From NCBI GenBank assembly GCA_018668195.1, contig JABITU010000157.1, forward strand, positions 1-5,068: DNA of 5,068 bases, written 5' to 3'. The notes beneath the pieces are model-generated. The model made no database searches. It was not told the DNA's origin and saw only the letters and a list, made by a program, of their open reading frames with translations. This DNA comes from Tateyamaria sp. GTDB lineage: Bacteria; Pseudomonadota; Alphaproteobacteria; Rhodobacterales; Rhodobacteraceae. Of the stretch, positions 1 to 5,068 are shown piece by piece. Within the stretch, counting starts at the first letter, position 1. Every line of letters starts with the position of its first letter. Made by a program: the position numbers and the translations under genes.

Positions 1-77
1 AAACACACCAGAACGGTGTCGATCTCGCCAGATGCGACCATTATTTTGAGGGTTTCGAAATCGTGTGGTTTTGTCAT
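1..77 (-). CDS. Glutamine synthetase-family enzyme, N-terminal fragment (runs off the left edge)
   Basis: Only the first 25 codons are present. The fragment begins MTKPHDFETLK and ends GEIDTVLVC, and it stays open to the window edge. The GEIDTVLV block is what is typically seen at the N-terminus of GlnA/PuuA-like ligases, where it is normally followed by a DMQGRLxGKR-like stretch that lies outside this window. Such enzymes join ammonia or an amine to the gamma-carboxyl of glutamate using ATP in the cytoplasm. Members beside catabolic genes are often gamma-glutamyl-amine ligases (PuuA, IpuC) rather than housekeeping GlnA; that reading is inference here. Two in-frame ATGs exist, at 83 and 77. 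The one at 77 is preferred because GGAG lies 7 nt upstream of it but only 1 nt from the other. It is the last visible gene of the leftward operon, 58 nt after the TRAP binding-protein gene and separated from it by a hairpin. The family call rests on a short stretch, so confidence is moderate. Confidence 0.62.
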   Translation of the reverse strand, partial: MTKPHDFETLKIMVASGEIDTVLVC

Positions 78-97
78 GGTCATACTCCGACAAGTGG

Positions 98-125
98 TGG
101 CCAGCACCAGTACCCGTGCTGGCCA
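98..125 (-). repeat. Intercistronic hairpin between dctP and the glutamine synthetase-like gene
   Basis: TGGCCAGCAC at 98-107 and GTGCTGGCCA at 116-125 form a perfect 10-bp inverted repeat around an 8-nt loop. It lies after the dctP stop and before the ribosome-binding site of the next gene. No T-run follows the stem on the leftward strand, so it is not a standard intrinsic terminator. Known parallels are stem-loops after binding-protein genes that protect the upstream mRNA 3' end or partly attenuate readthrough, giving more binding protein than downstream enzyme. That role is inferred here. The structure itself is plain in the sequence. Confidence 0.7.
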
Positions 126-135
126 ATGTTATTCA

Positions 136-1176
136 TTACCCGAAAGTATAAGGAGGTCCAGCCTTGCTGATGACATCGTTATAGTCTCGGAAGGTTTGCA
201 CGATTTTGGCGTTCAATTCGCTTTCTGCGGCGATTTCGGTCCAGAATACTTTGGCAGCTTCTTCGACGACGACCCATTCCTCTTGTGGAATTGTGCGTAG
301 TTGCAATTTGTCACCTTGGGCGCGCAGGCGTGCCTCGCCGCCCCAATACCACTGGTTGCGGTAGGTGTGACCTGCTTCAATCCCTGCCATGACGATCGCT
401 TTTAGATGCTCTGGCAGGTCGGCCCAAACTTGCTGGTTCACAAAGAACGAGCCGATCCAAGCCCCTGAGATGTTGTTGGTCAGGAAGTAGTCGGTGACGT
501 CCGCCCATCCCACGGTGTAGTCTTCCGTGATGCCCGACCATGCCATGCCGTCAAGCTCTCCTGTTTGCACCGCAACTTCTGCGTCCTCGTAGGGAATCGA
601 GACTGGGACCACGCCGAATTGGGACAAAAAGCGGCCCGCTGTCGGGAAGGTGTAAAGCTTAAGGCCATCAAGATCGGCAAGCGACGTGATCTCTTTTTTG
701 GTGTTAAAGTTACATGGATCTTGGCCCGCAGCAGAAAGCCATGTGACTCCAACCTTGGCGTATTCTTCGCGCCAGATATCTGCCAGCCCGTATTGATCAA
801 ACAACACGGGCACATCGAGCGAGTGTTTGGTCGCAAGCGGGAAGTAACCGCCAAATTGTTGCAATGGTGTGGGTGACGCCATTGAATCATCGTCGGAGTG
901 AACCGCATCGATTGTGCCGCGCTGGAGCGCTTGGAATAGCTCGCCAGTCGGAACAATTTGGTCGGCATAGTAGAGTTCGATTTCAAGTTCACCGTTCGCG
1001 GCTTTGTTAATGAAATCGATCACAGGTTTGGTTACATGTTCGCCAAGTGCCGCGCCAGCATAGGTCTGAAAACGCCACTTGATGGCAGTTTGAGCGCGCG
1101 CCACGGAAGGTGCAGCAAGTGCAGCAGCAGTTCCACCGAGGGCGGCGTTGCGTAAGAATGAGCGTCTCGTTGTCAT
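136..1176 (-). CDS. dctP: TRAP transporter substrate-binding protein (DctP family), Tat-exported
   Basis: This 346-residue periplasmic protein binds the solute and delivers it to the DctQM membrane complex encoded upstream. Residues 3-9 (TRRSFLR) form a twin-arginine signal, followed by an Ala-rich hydrophobic stretch and an ARA|Q cleavage site at about 28/29, so it is probably exported folded through Tat. The core follows the family pattern: an RGTIDAV strand near 86-92, SLADLDGLKLY at 165-175, AGRFLSQFGVVP at 180-191, and the hinge segment QTGELDGMAW at 204-213. The layout is closest in feel to TakP-type 2-oxoacid binders, but Tyr175 sits where the carboxylate-binding Arg of GLK(I/L/M)R normally is. 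Arg182 might substitute. Residues 95-97 are Asp-Asp-Asp. The substrate therefore cannot be named. The start is supported by AAGGAG six nt upstream (AAGGAGAAAACC-ATG). It lies 49 nt after dctM, the usual kind of spacing for an operon. Confidence 0.93.
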   Translation of the reverse strand: MTTRRSFLRNAALGGTAAALAAPSVARAQTAIKWRFQTYAGAALGEHVTKPVIDFINKAANGELEIELYYADQIVPTGELFQALQRGTIDAVHSDDDSMASPTPLQQFGGYFPLATKHSLDVPVLFDQYGLADIWREEYAKVGVTWLSAAGQDPCNFNTKKEITSLADLDGLKLYTFPTAGRFLSQFGVVPVSIPYEDAEVAVQTGELDGMAWSGITEDYTVGWADVTDYFLTNNISGAWIGSFFVNQQVWADLPEHLKAIVMAGIEAGHTYRNQWYWGGEARLRAQGDKLQLRTIPQEEWVVVEEAAKVFWTEIAAESELNAKIVQTFRDYNDVISKAGPPYTFG

Positions 1177-1225
1177 GGTTTTCTCCTTGGTTTGATGATT
1201 GCCCCTTAACCGGAGCCTTCTTGGG

Positions 1226-2551
1226 TTAATTGCTGTAAACGTAATTGGGCAGCCAAAGCGCCAATTGCGGAAAGATCATCACGAGAGCCAGCGCGCCAAC
1301 CATGACCAAAACGAAGGGCACAATAGAGCGGTAGATGTCTTGGATCGTGATCTCGGGCGGTGCCATGGCTCGCATCAAAAACAAGTTGTAGCCGAAGGGT
1401 GGTGTCATATAGGCGATCTGGCAGGTGATCGTATAAAGGATACCATACCACACCAAATCGAACCCAAGTGCGCCGACAAGTGGCACATAAAGCGGGGCAA
1501 CGATCACCAGCATGGCAGTGTCGTCCAAGAACGTGCCCATCAAGATGAACGTAAGCTGCATCAAGATCAGGATCACCCAAGGGGACAGACCCAACTTTTT
1601 GGTAAACAAGCTTTCGATGGCTTTGACGGCGCCAAGCCCATCAAAAACCGCGCCAAAGGCAAGAGCTGCGAGGATGATCCACATGAACATGCACGTGATG
1701 CTGAGGGTGTTGCGCACGGAGTTCTCGAAAACCTCACGTGTCATGCGGCCTTTGAGGACAGCGGCGAGGAATGCCGCGAGGGCACCGATGGCAGAGCTCT
1801 CAACAAGCGAGGTCCAGCCGTTCACGAATGGCACCATCATGACCGCAAAAATGCCGATGGGCAAAAGTCCTGCAGTCAAAAGTCTCAGTTTTTCCGCGCG
1901 CGGCATGTCACGTTCTTCGGCAGAAAGAACTGGTCCCAGCTCTGGGTTTTTCCAGCAACGCACCACGATGTAGATGATGAACATCGCGGCCATCATCAGG
2001 CCGGGAATAACGCCAGCCAGCCAGAGTTGACCAACAGGTTGCCGCGCGATCATGGCGTAGAGTACGAGTACCACAGAGGGCGGCACCAAGATTCCGAGAC
2101 TTGATCCGGCTTGAATGACGCCTGTCACCATCCGTTTATCGTAGCCACGTTTTAACAGTTCAGGCAGCGCAATTGTCGCGCCAATGGCCATACCTGCGAC
2201 ACTCAGCCCGTTCATCGCCGAAATCAGCACCATCAGGCCGATCGTCCCGATCGCAAGCCCGCCTTGCAGGCCGCCCATCCAGACGTGGAACATCTTATAG
2301 AGGTCGTCGGCGATTTTACTTTCCGACAGCACGTATCCCATGAAGATAAACATCGGCAGGGTTAGGAGCGGATACCATTTCATCAGCTTCATCGCCGCAG
2401 CAAAGCCAAGGTCGAAGCCGCCCTTATCCCCCCAAAGCGCCAGCGATGCGACAACGGCGACAAAGCCAATGGCGCCGAATACCCGCTGCCCTGTTAAAAG
2501 CATCAGCATCATCGACGAAAACATCAGTGTGGCGATCAATTCATATGACAT
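1226..2551 (-). CDS. dctM: TRAP transporter large permease subunit (DctM family)
   Basis: This 441-residue inner-membrane protein is the ion-coupled translocation subunit of the TRAP system. It is hydrophobic throughout, with the roughly twelve helices and two inverted halves expected of the ion transporter superfamily. Recognisable blocks are TLPMFIFMGYVL (64-75), the first re-entrant loop region NGLSVAG (114-120), GSSLGILVPPS (149-159), the mid-protein TSLVESSAIGALAAF (247-261), MGTFLDDTAM (338-347) and TPPFGYNLF (383-391). Length is normal for the family and no frameshift is seen. The ATG overlaps the dctQ stop by one base (TGATG), with GAGG about 7 nt before it, so translation is probably coupled to dctQ. 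It should act with the adjacent DctQ and the downstream binding protein. The substrate cannot be read from this subunit. In many DctM proteins the first loop is of SGSS type; here it reads MNGLS. Confidence 0.96.
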   Translation of the reverse strand: MSYELIATLMFSSMMLMLLTGQRVFGAIGFVAVVASLALWGDKGGFDLGFAAAMKLMKWYPLLTLPMFIFMGYVLSESKIADDLYKMFHVWMGGLQGGLAIGTIGLMVLISAMNGLSVAGMAIGATIALPELLKRGYDKRMVTGVIQAGSSLGILVPPSVVLVLYAMIARQPVGQLWLAGVIPGLMMAAMFIIYIVVRCWKNPELGPVLSAEERDMPRAEKLRLLTAGLLPIGIFAVMMVPFVNGWTSLVESSAIGALAAFLAAVLKGRMTREVFENSVRNTLSITCMFMWIILAALAFGAVFDGLGAVKAIESLFTKKLGLSPWVILILMQLTFILMGTFLDDTAMLVIVAPLYVPLVGALGFDLVWYGILYTITCQIAYMTPPFGYNLFLMRAMAPPEITIQDIYRSIVPFVLVMVGALALVMIFPQLALWLPNYVYSN

Positions 2552-3120
2552 CAGATGTCCTCACCCTTGAGCCGCAGCACGTCTTTCAGCAGTTCGGAAA
2601 TACATTGCAGCAGCATCAGGAATATTCCAATGATCATTACGAATTTTATGGGCCAGAGGTAGGGTCGCCAAGCACTTGATGATCGTTCCATGTGGCCAAT
2701 TTCTTCGGTGCCTGTGATCAGACCGCCAAAAAAGGAAAACGGTTCGGTCCCCCAATAGCCAAAGGAATAGGCCGTTGAACTAATCGCGCCATACAATAGC
2801 ACGAGGAGGTAGAAGATGAGAAAGAAGACGGTCATGAGGTCAACCCATGCCTTTTTGTGCAACGACCATTCGCCATAGAGCAAATCCATCCGCACATTCG
2901 AGCCAAGTTGGATCGAATAGGGGCCACCCAAAATGTAATAGGCAACCATTGCAAATTGCGCCATTTCAAGCGTCCAAAGGGTTGGTGTGAAGAAGGTTTT
3001 GTTCACCGAAGAAATAAGCAGAATCCCCATGATGACGAAAATGCCATACATCAACACACGCCCCACACGGTAGTTTGCGGCATCGACCGCGCGGATATAT
3101 TGACGCATGAAGCGGGTCAT
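2551..3120 (-). CDS. dctQ: TRAP transporter small permease subunit (DctQ family)
   Basis: This 189-residue inner-membrane protein has about four hydrophobic helices, near residues 22-38, 52-70, 94-116 and 158-176. It forms the membrane complex with DctM. The family signature is visible: WTLEMAQFAMVAYYILGG (49-66), then SNVRMDLLY (74-82), and near the C-terminus WRPYLWPIKF followed by LLQCISELLKDVL. A longer reading from 3168 would add 16 residues, but the start at 3120 is chosen for two reasons. AAGGA lies at good distance upstream of it, and its ATG forms the classic 4-nt ATGA overlap with the stop of the amidohydrolase gene. The segment between helices 3 and 4 (about 117-150) is rather long and rich in Gly, Ser and Phe. 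Its role is unknown. Confidence 0.94.
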   Translation of the reverse strand: MTRFMRQYIRAVDAANYRVGRVLMYGIFVIMGILLISSVNKTFFTPTLWTLEMAQFAMVAYYILGGPYSIQLGSNVRMDLLYGEWSLHKKAWVDLMTVFFLIFYLLVLLYGAISSTAYSFGYWGTEPFSFFGGLITGTEEIGHMERSSSAWRPYLWPIKFVMIIGIFLMLLQCISELLKDVLRLKGEDI

Positions 3121-3887
3121 TGGGCTTCCTTTGTAGAGGTTAGTTTCTGCAAACTTTCCGTCAGCCACTTGGACAGCGTGTCAGCCATCTTGTTTTGTTG
3201 TTCGACCGTCTGGATGAGGTCATTGCGAATTTCGATCATGACAGTCAGATGACCTGCCTTGATTGCATGTTCTCTTAATGTGTGGGTCACGCCGTGTTCG
3301 GGGCCATAGGGCGCATTGCGCAGCACATTCGCTCGGGTGTGGTCCGGAGCCAGTTTTAGCATGATGTCTGCAAGTCGCGTGTCAGTGTCGTGCACAATGC
3401 CGATCTCCACGCTGCGCGCTTGCCCGTTATAAACAGGGGTGAAGCTGTGAATGGTCACGATGACGGGCTGCGCTGTCGCGGCGATTGTCTTGGCCAATTG
3501 ATCTCGGAATGGGGTGTAGTAAAGGTCGGCCCTTTCGCGGCGCTGGTCTGCCGTCAAATCGGCATTCCTCGGAATTTTGATGGTTTCGCTCTGGGTTGGC
3601 ATTGCGTCCATCGCGCTGGGCGGGCGGTTACAGTCGTAGACAAGACGAGATACGCCAGAGGCCACAAGGCGCGCGTCAAGGCGGGAAGAAATGCCGCGCG
3701 CAACATCGATCGCCCCCGGATCCCAAGCTGCATGGCTTAGCAAATCGGCGTCGCGCATCCCGAGGTTTTTGTAGATCTTAGGGATATAGCTGCTGGCATG
3801 CTCGCAAACGATCACGATGCAAGATTGACCCCGCGCGTTCTCGACGATCACATGGCCGTCAGATGAGGCGTGTTGAACATGATTCAT
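3117..3887 (-). CDS. N-formylglutamate amidohydrolase-family enzyme
   Basis: This 256-residue cytoplasmic hydrolase has the full motif set of the N-formylglutamate amidohydrolase family (PF05013, HutG-like). In order these are IVIVCEHASSYIP (25-36), HAAWDPGA (52-59), SRLVYDCNRPP (80-90), HSFTPVY (147-153), GVTHTLREHA (199-208) and MIEIRNDL (217-224). The family prototype cleaves N-formyl-L-glutamate to formate and glutamate in histidine breakdown. Glu29/His30 and His147 are likely metal or catalytic residues (inference from conservation). No other hut gene is present. The gene instead leads a TRAP uptake operon that ends in a glutamine synthetase-like gene, so the real substrate may be another N-acyl or amide derivative of an amino acid. 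The chosen ATG has GGGGAG five nt upstream. A longer frame from TTG at 3935 is unlikely because its codons resemble a -35 box region. The stop overlaps the dctQ start by 4 nt. Confidence 0.92.
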   Translation of the reverse strand: MNHVQHASSDGHVIVENARGQSCIVIVCEHASSYIPKIYKNLGMRDADLLSHAAWDPGAIDVARGISSRLDARLVASGVSRLVYDCNRPPSAMDAMPTQSETIKIPRNADLTADQRRERADLYYTPFRDQLAKTIAATAQPVIVTIHSFTPVYNGQARSVEIGIVHDTDTRLADIMLKLAPDHTRANVLRNAPYGPEHGVTHTLREHAIKAGHLTVMIEIRNDLIQTVEQQNKMADTLSKWLTESLQKLTSTKEAQ

Positions 3888-3929
3888 TTGAGCTCCCCTT
3901 AGGTCAAGGTGATTGCTCTTATCAATGTT

Positions 3930-3935
3930 TGTCAA
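3930..3935 (-). promoter_or_regulatory. Possible -35 box for the leftward operon
   Basis: The leftward strand carries a perfect TTGACA here, 43 nt before the amidohydrolase ATG. No good -10 hexamer lies 16-18 nt downstream (the matching stretch reads TCACCT). If real, this promoter is weak or activator-dependent, which would suit control by the adjacent regulator. The same bases could also be read as a TTG start of a longer amidohydrolase, which is judged less likely. Confidence 0.3.
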
Positions 3936-3944
3936 CAGATTTCA

Positions 3945-3956
3945 GAAAATACCTTC
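3945..3956. promoter_or_regulatory. Candidate operator overlapping the regulator's -35 box
   Basis: GAAAATACCTTC is an imperfect palindrome: GAA and TTC arms are exact, the central TA is symmetric, and the remaining mismatches are all transitions. It overlaps the predicted -35 box of the rightward promoter and sits 10 nt upstream of the leftward TTGACA. Binding here could affect both directions, for example autorepression of the regulator gene. The assignment is by position and symmetry only. Confidence 0.3.
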
Positions 3957-3981
3957 ACAGGCTGAGATTGTTTGATATAAA
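3954..3981 (+). promoter_or_regulatory. Predicted sigma-70-type promoter of the RpiR-family regulator gene
   Basis: TTCACA at 3954-3959 matches the -35 consensus at five of six bases. TATAAA at 3976-3981 is a good -10, and the spacer is 16 nt. Transcription would begin near 3988, leaving a short leader of about 15 nt that includes the GGAGG ribosome-binding site at 3994-3998. This is a sequence match only. Confidence 0.5.
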
Positions 3982-4002
3982 AATAAACAGAATGGAGGCC
4001 CA

Positions 4003-4875
4003 ATGCCCCAAGACGAGCAAACAATATCTGATCGTATTCAGCAAAAGCTGGACGAATTGACGCGTGCAGAGCGGCAATTGGCGCTTTCGATTCTTGAGAA
4101 CTATCCCGCGTCTGGGCTGGGTCCGCTATCTGCCTTAGCCAAAGACGCCCATGTTTCAGTGCCGACCGTCGCGCGGATGGTGCAAAAATTGGGCTACAAA
4201 GGCTATCCTGATTTTCAGGCGGAATTACGCGAAGAACTCAGGGCTAAGGTCAAAAACCCAATTGCCAAGCATGATACGTGGGCCGATGCGGTGCCTTCAG
4301 AACATTTGCTCAACAGGTTTACCGAAGCGGTGATTGAAAATATCCGGTTGACCCTTGGGCAAATTGACCCTGTGGCCTTTGACGAAGCTTGCTTATTGGT
4401 TGCGGATCAGTCGCGTCAGCTTTTTATCGTAGGCGGGCGGATAACCCACACTTTGGCCGAGTATTTCTTTTTGCACATGCAGGTTATTCGTCCGAATTTG
4501 ACACATGTGCAGTCCACATCGAATACATGGCCCCATTATTTATTGAATGCAAAGAAGGGCGACGTTTTCGTGATTTTCGATGTGCGCCGCTATGAAAATA
4601 ATACCCTCAAGCTGGCCGAAATGGCCCATGCGCGTGGCGCGAAGATCATCCTTTTCACTGATCAATGGCGCTCTCCGGTGCATCAGTTTGCCAATATTTG
4701 CCTGAGTTGTCGGATCATTGTGCCGTCGGCTTGGGATTCTGTGGCGACGCCTATGCTCCTTTTAGAAACGATGATTTCGTCGGTGCAAAACCTGAAATGG
4801 GACGAAACAAAACAACGAATGGAGACCCTTGAAGACATGTTCGATCAGACCAAACTCTTCCGTAAATTCACCTAA
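4003..4875 (+). CDS. MurR/RpiR-family transcriptional regulator (HTH + SIS domain)
   Basis: This 290-residue cytoplasmic DNA-binding protein has an N-terminal RpiR-type helix-turn-helix at about 5-80. It includes LTRAERQLALSILENYP (19-35), the recognition region HVSVPTVARMVQKLGYKGY (50-68) and a typical FQAELREEL tail. A SIS domain follows at about 125-260, with FIVGGRITHTLAEYFF (141-156) and RGAKIILFTD (211-220). In sugar-sensing relatives a Ser/Thr-rich SxSG-type loop binds the ligand phosphate. Here the corresponding stretch reads IFDVRRYENNT (191-201), so a phosphosugar effector is doubtful. It is divergent from, and probably controls, the amidohydrolase-TRAP-ligase operon. The ATG is preceded by GGAGG with a rather short 4-nt gap. 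The nearby ATG at 3992 is in another frame. Whether it represses or activates cannot be seen. Confidence 0.93.
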   Translation: MPQDEQTISDRIQQKLDELTRAERQLALSILENYPASGLGPLSALAKDAHVSVPTVARMVQKLGYKGYPDFQAELREELRAKVKNPIAKHDTWADAVPSEHLLNRFTEAVIENIRLTLGQIDPVAFDEACLLVADQSRQLFIVGGRITHTLAEYFFLHMQVIRPNLTHVQSTSNTWPHYLLNAKKGDVFVIFDVRRYENNTLKLAEMAHARGAKIILFTDQWRSPVHQFANICLSCRIIVPSAWDSVATPMLLLETMISSVQNLKWDETKQRMETLEDMFDQTKLFRKFT

Positions 4876-5068
4876 TCTGGAGGTAGGGACATCCGTAGCA
4901 ACCATGAAAACAATTGCTTCATTAGAGGTGGTCCTTGTTCTTCGACCAGTTTGCAGCCCAGTTAAGGTGGATCAGGGTTTCATGTCAGGCTGCCAGGCAC
5001 TGTCAGAGCAAAACTGGTTGAGGCGGCCAGGGCATCCCCTTAGCTTCGGGGGATGACAAAACGCAGCC
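4876..5068. other. Region downstream of the regulator; no convincing gene, nested inverted repeats
   Basis: No reading frame here has a credible start, ribosome-binding site and protein-like composition. The stretch carries nested inverted repeats: ACCAGTTT (4945-4952) with AAACTGGT (5011-5018), and within them GCAGCC (4953-4958) with GGCTGC (4988-4993). A direct repeat TGTCAG occurs at 4984 and 5001. On the leftward strand, two short open segments in different frames read like the tail of a protein. One ends SDSAWQPDMKP-stop and the other reads NWAANWSKNKDHL-stop. This could be a decayed gene or insertion-sequence remnant, or a structured RNA. None of these is established. Confidence 0.35.
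5033..5055. repeat. 7-bp hairpin near the right edge
   Basis: CATCCCC at 5033-5039 pairs perfectly with GGGGATG at 5049-5055 around a 9-nt loop. No T-run follows on either strand (ACAAAACGC to the right), so it does not qualify as an ordinary intrinsic terminator. It might still end the regulator transcript inefficiently, or belong to whatever element lies beyond the window. Confidence 0.45.

Larger units (their letters stand above)
3888..4002. promoter_or_regulatory. Divergent intergenic control region
   Basis: These 115 nt separate the start of the leftward amidohydrolase-TRAP operon from the rightward regulator gene. They must carry promoters for both directions. The region is AT-rich and holds several short palindromic elements: ATTG-N7-CAAT at 3912-3926, TGTT-N4-AACA at 3927-3938, TTTC-A-GAAA at 3940-3948, and GAA-N6-TTC at 3945-3956. 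The regulator encoded next door is the natural candidate to bind here. Which element is its operator cannot be told from one sequence. Confidence 0.7.

Noticed and set aside
480..992. A 170-codon leftward open frame inside dctP in another frame
   Set aside because: It is out of frame with a well-supported binding-protein gene and shows no recognisable motif.
1206..1229. Inverted repeat TTAACC / GGTTAA between dctM and dctP
   Set aside because: It has only six pairs around a 12-nt loop, is AT-rich, and includes the dctM stop codon. It is too weak to call a terminator or a regulatory hairpin.
1199..2104. A 301-codon open frame on the rightward strand inside dctM
   Set aside because: It is antisense to a clearly conserved membrane protein gene. 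Its His/Asp/Gln/Arg-rich product is what the complement of a hydrophobic gene gives, and no family motif is visible.
3121..3168. N-terminal extension of dctQ by 16 residues
   Set aside because: The start at 3120 has a better ribosome-binding site and a 4-nt ATGA overlap with the upstream gene. The extension lies wholly within the amidohydrolase coding sequence.
3888..3935. N-terminal extension of the amidohydrolase from a TTG codon
   Set aside because: The ATG at 3887 has a strong GGGGAG site. The extended segment adds no family sequence and overlaps likely promoter DNA.
4929..4948. TGGTC / GACCA stem as a terminator for the regulator gene
   Set aside because: It has only five pairs with a 10-nt loop and no following T-run.
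4829..5056. A 75-codon rightward open frame crossing the end of the regulator gene
   Set aside because: Its start lies inside the regulator coding sequence in another frame, there is no suitable ribosome-binding site, and the product matches nothing I recognise.

Overview
The window looks like a chromosomal catabolic and uptake locus from an alphaproteobacterium, most plausibly a marine Roseobacter-group member of the Rhodobacteraceae. This rests on the look of the proteins (a Tat-exported TRAP binding protein, a Roseobacter-style N-formylglutamate amidohydrolase, an RpiR-type regulator) and the moderate GC. No rRNA or other taxonomic marker is present, so the assignment is an inference.

Layout. 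A divergent intergenic region (3888-4002) separates a rightward regulator gene from a leftward, tightly packed operon. Rightward is an RpiR/MurR-family regulator (4003-4875). Leftward, in transcription order, are an N-formylglutamate amidohydrolase-family enzyme (3887-3117), the small TRAP membrane subunit DctQ (3120-2551, 4-nt overlap), the large TRAP membrane subunit DctM (2551-1226, 1-nt overlap), the Tat-exported TRAP substrate-binding protein DctP (1176-136), and the first 25 codons of a glutamine synthetase-family enzyme (77 to the left edge). A perfect 10-bp hairpin lies between the binding-protein gene and the glutamine synthetase gene. The far right (4876-5068) has no convincing gene. 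It holds nested inverted repeats and possible remnants of a mobile or repeated element.

How the genes may work together (inference). The TRAP transporter brings in an unknown solute using the ion gradient. The cytoplasmic enzymes are an amidohydrolase acting on N-acyl-glutamate-like or related amides and a glutamine synthetase-family ligase. Ligases of this type often gamma-glutamylate amines. The regulator presumably senses the substrate or an intermediate and controls both directions from the shared region.

Two oddities bear on the unknown substrate. The binding protein has Tyr where TRAP binding proteins normally carry their carboxylate-binding Arg, and it has an Asp-rich patch. The regulator's SIS domain lacks the usual Ser/Thr phosphosugar loop. 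Together they argue against a standard dicarboxylate or phosphosugar system and leave open a nitrogenous, possibly amine-bearing, substrate.
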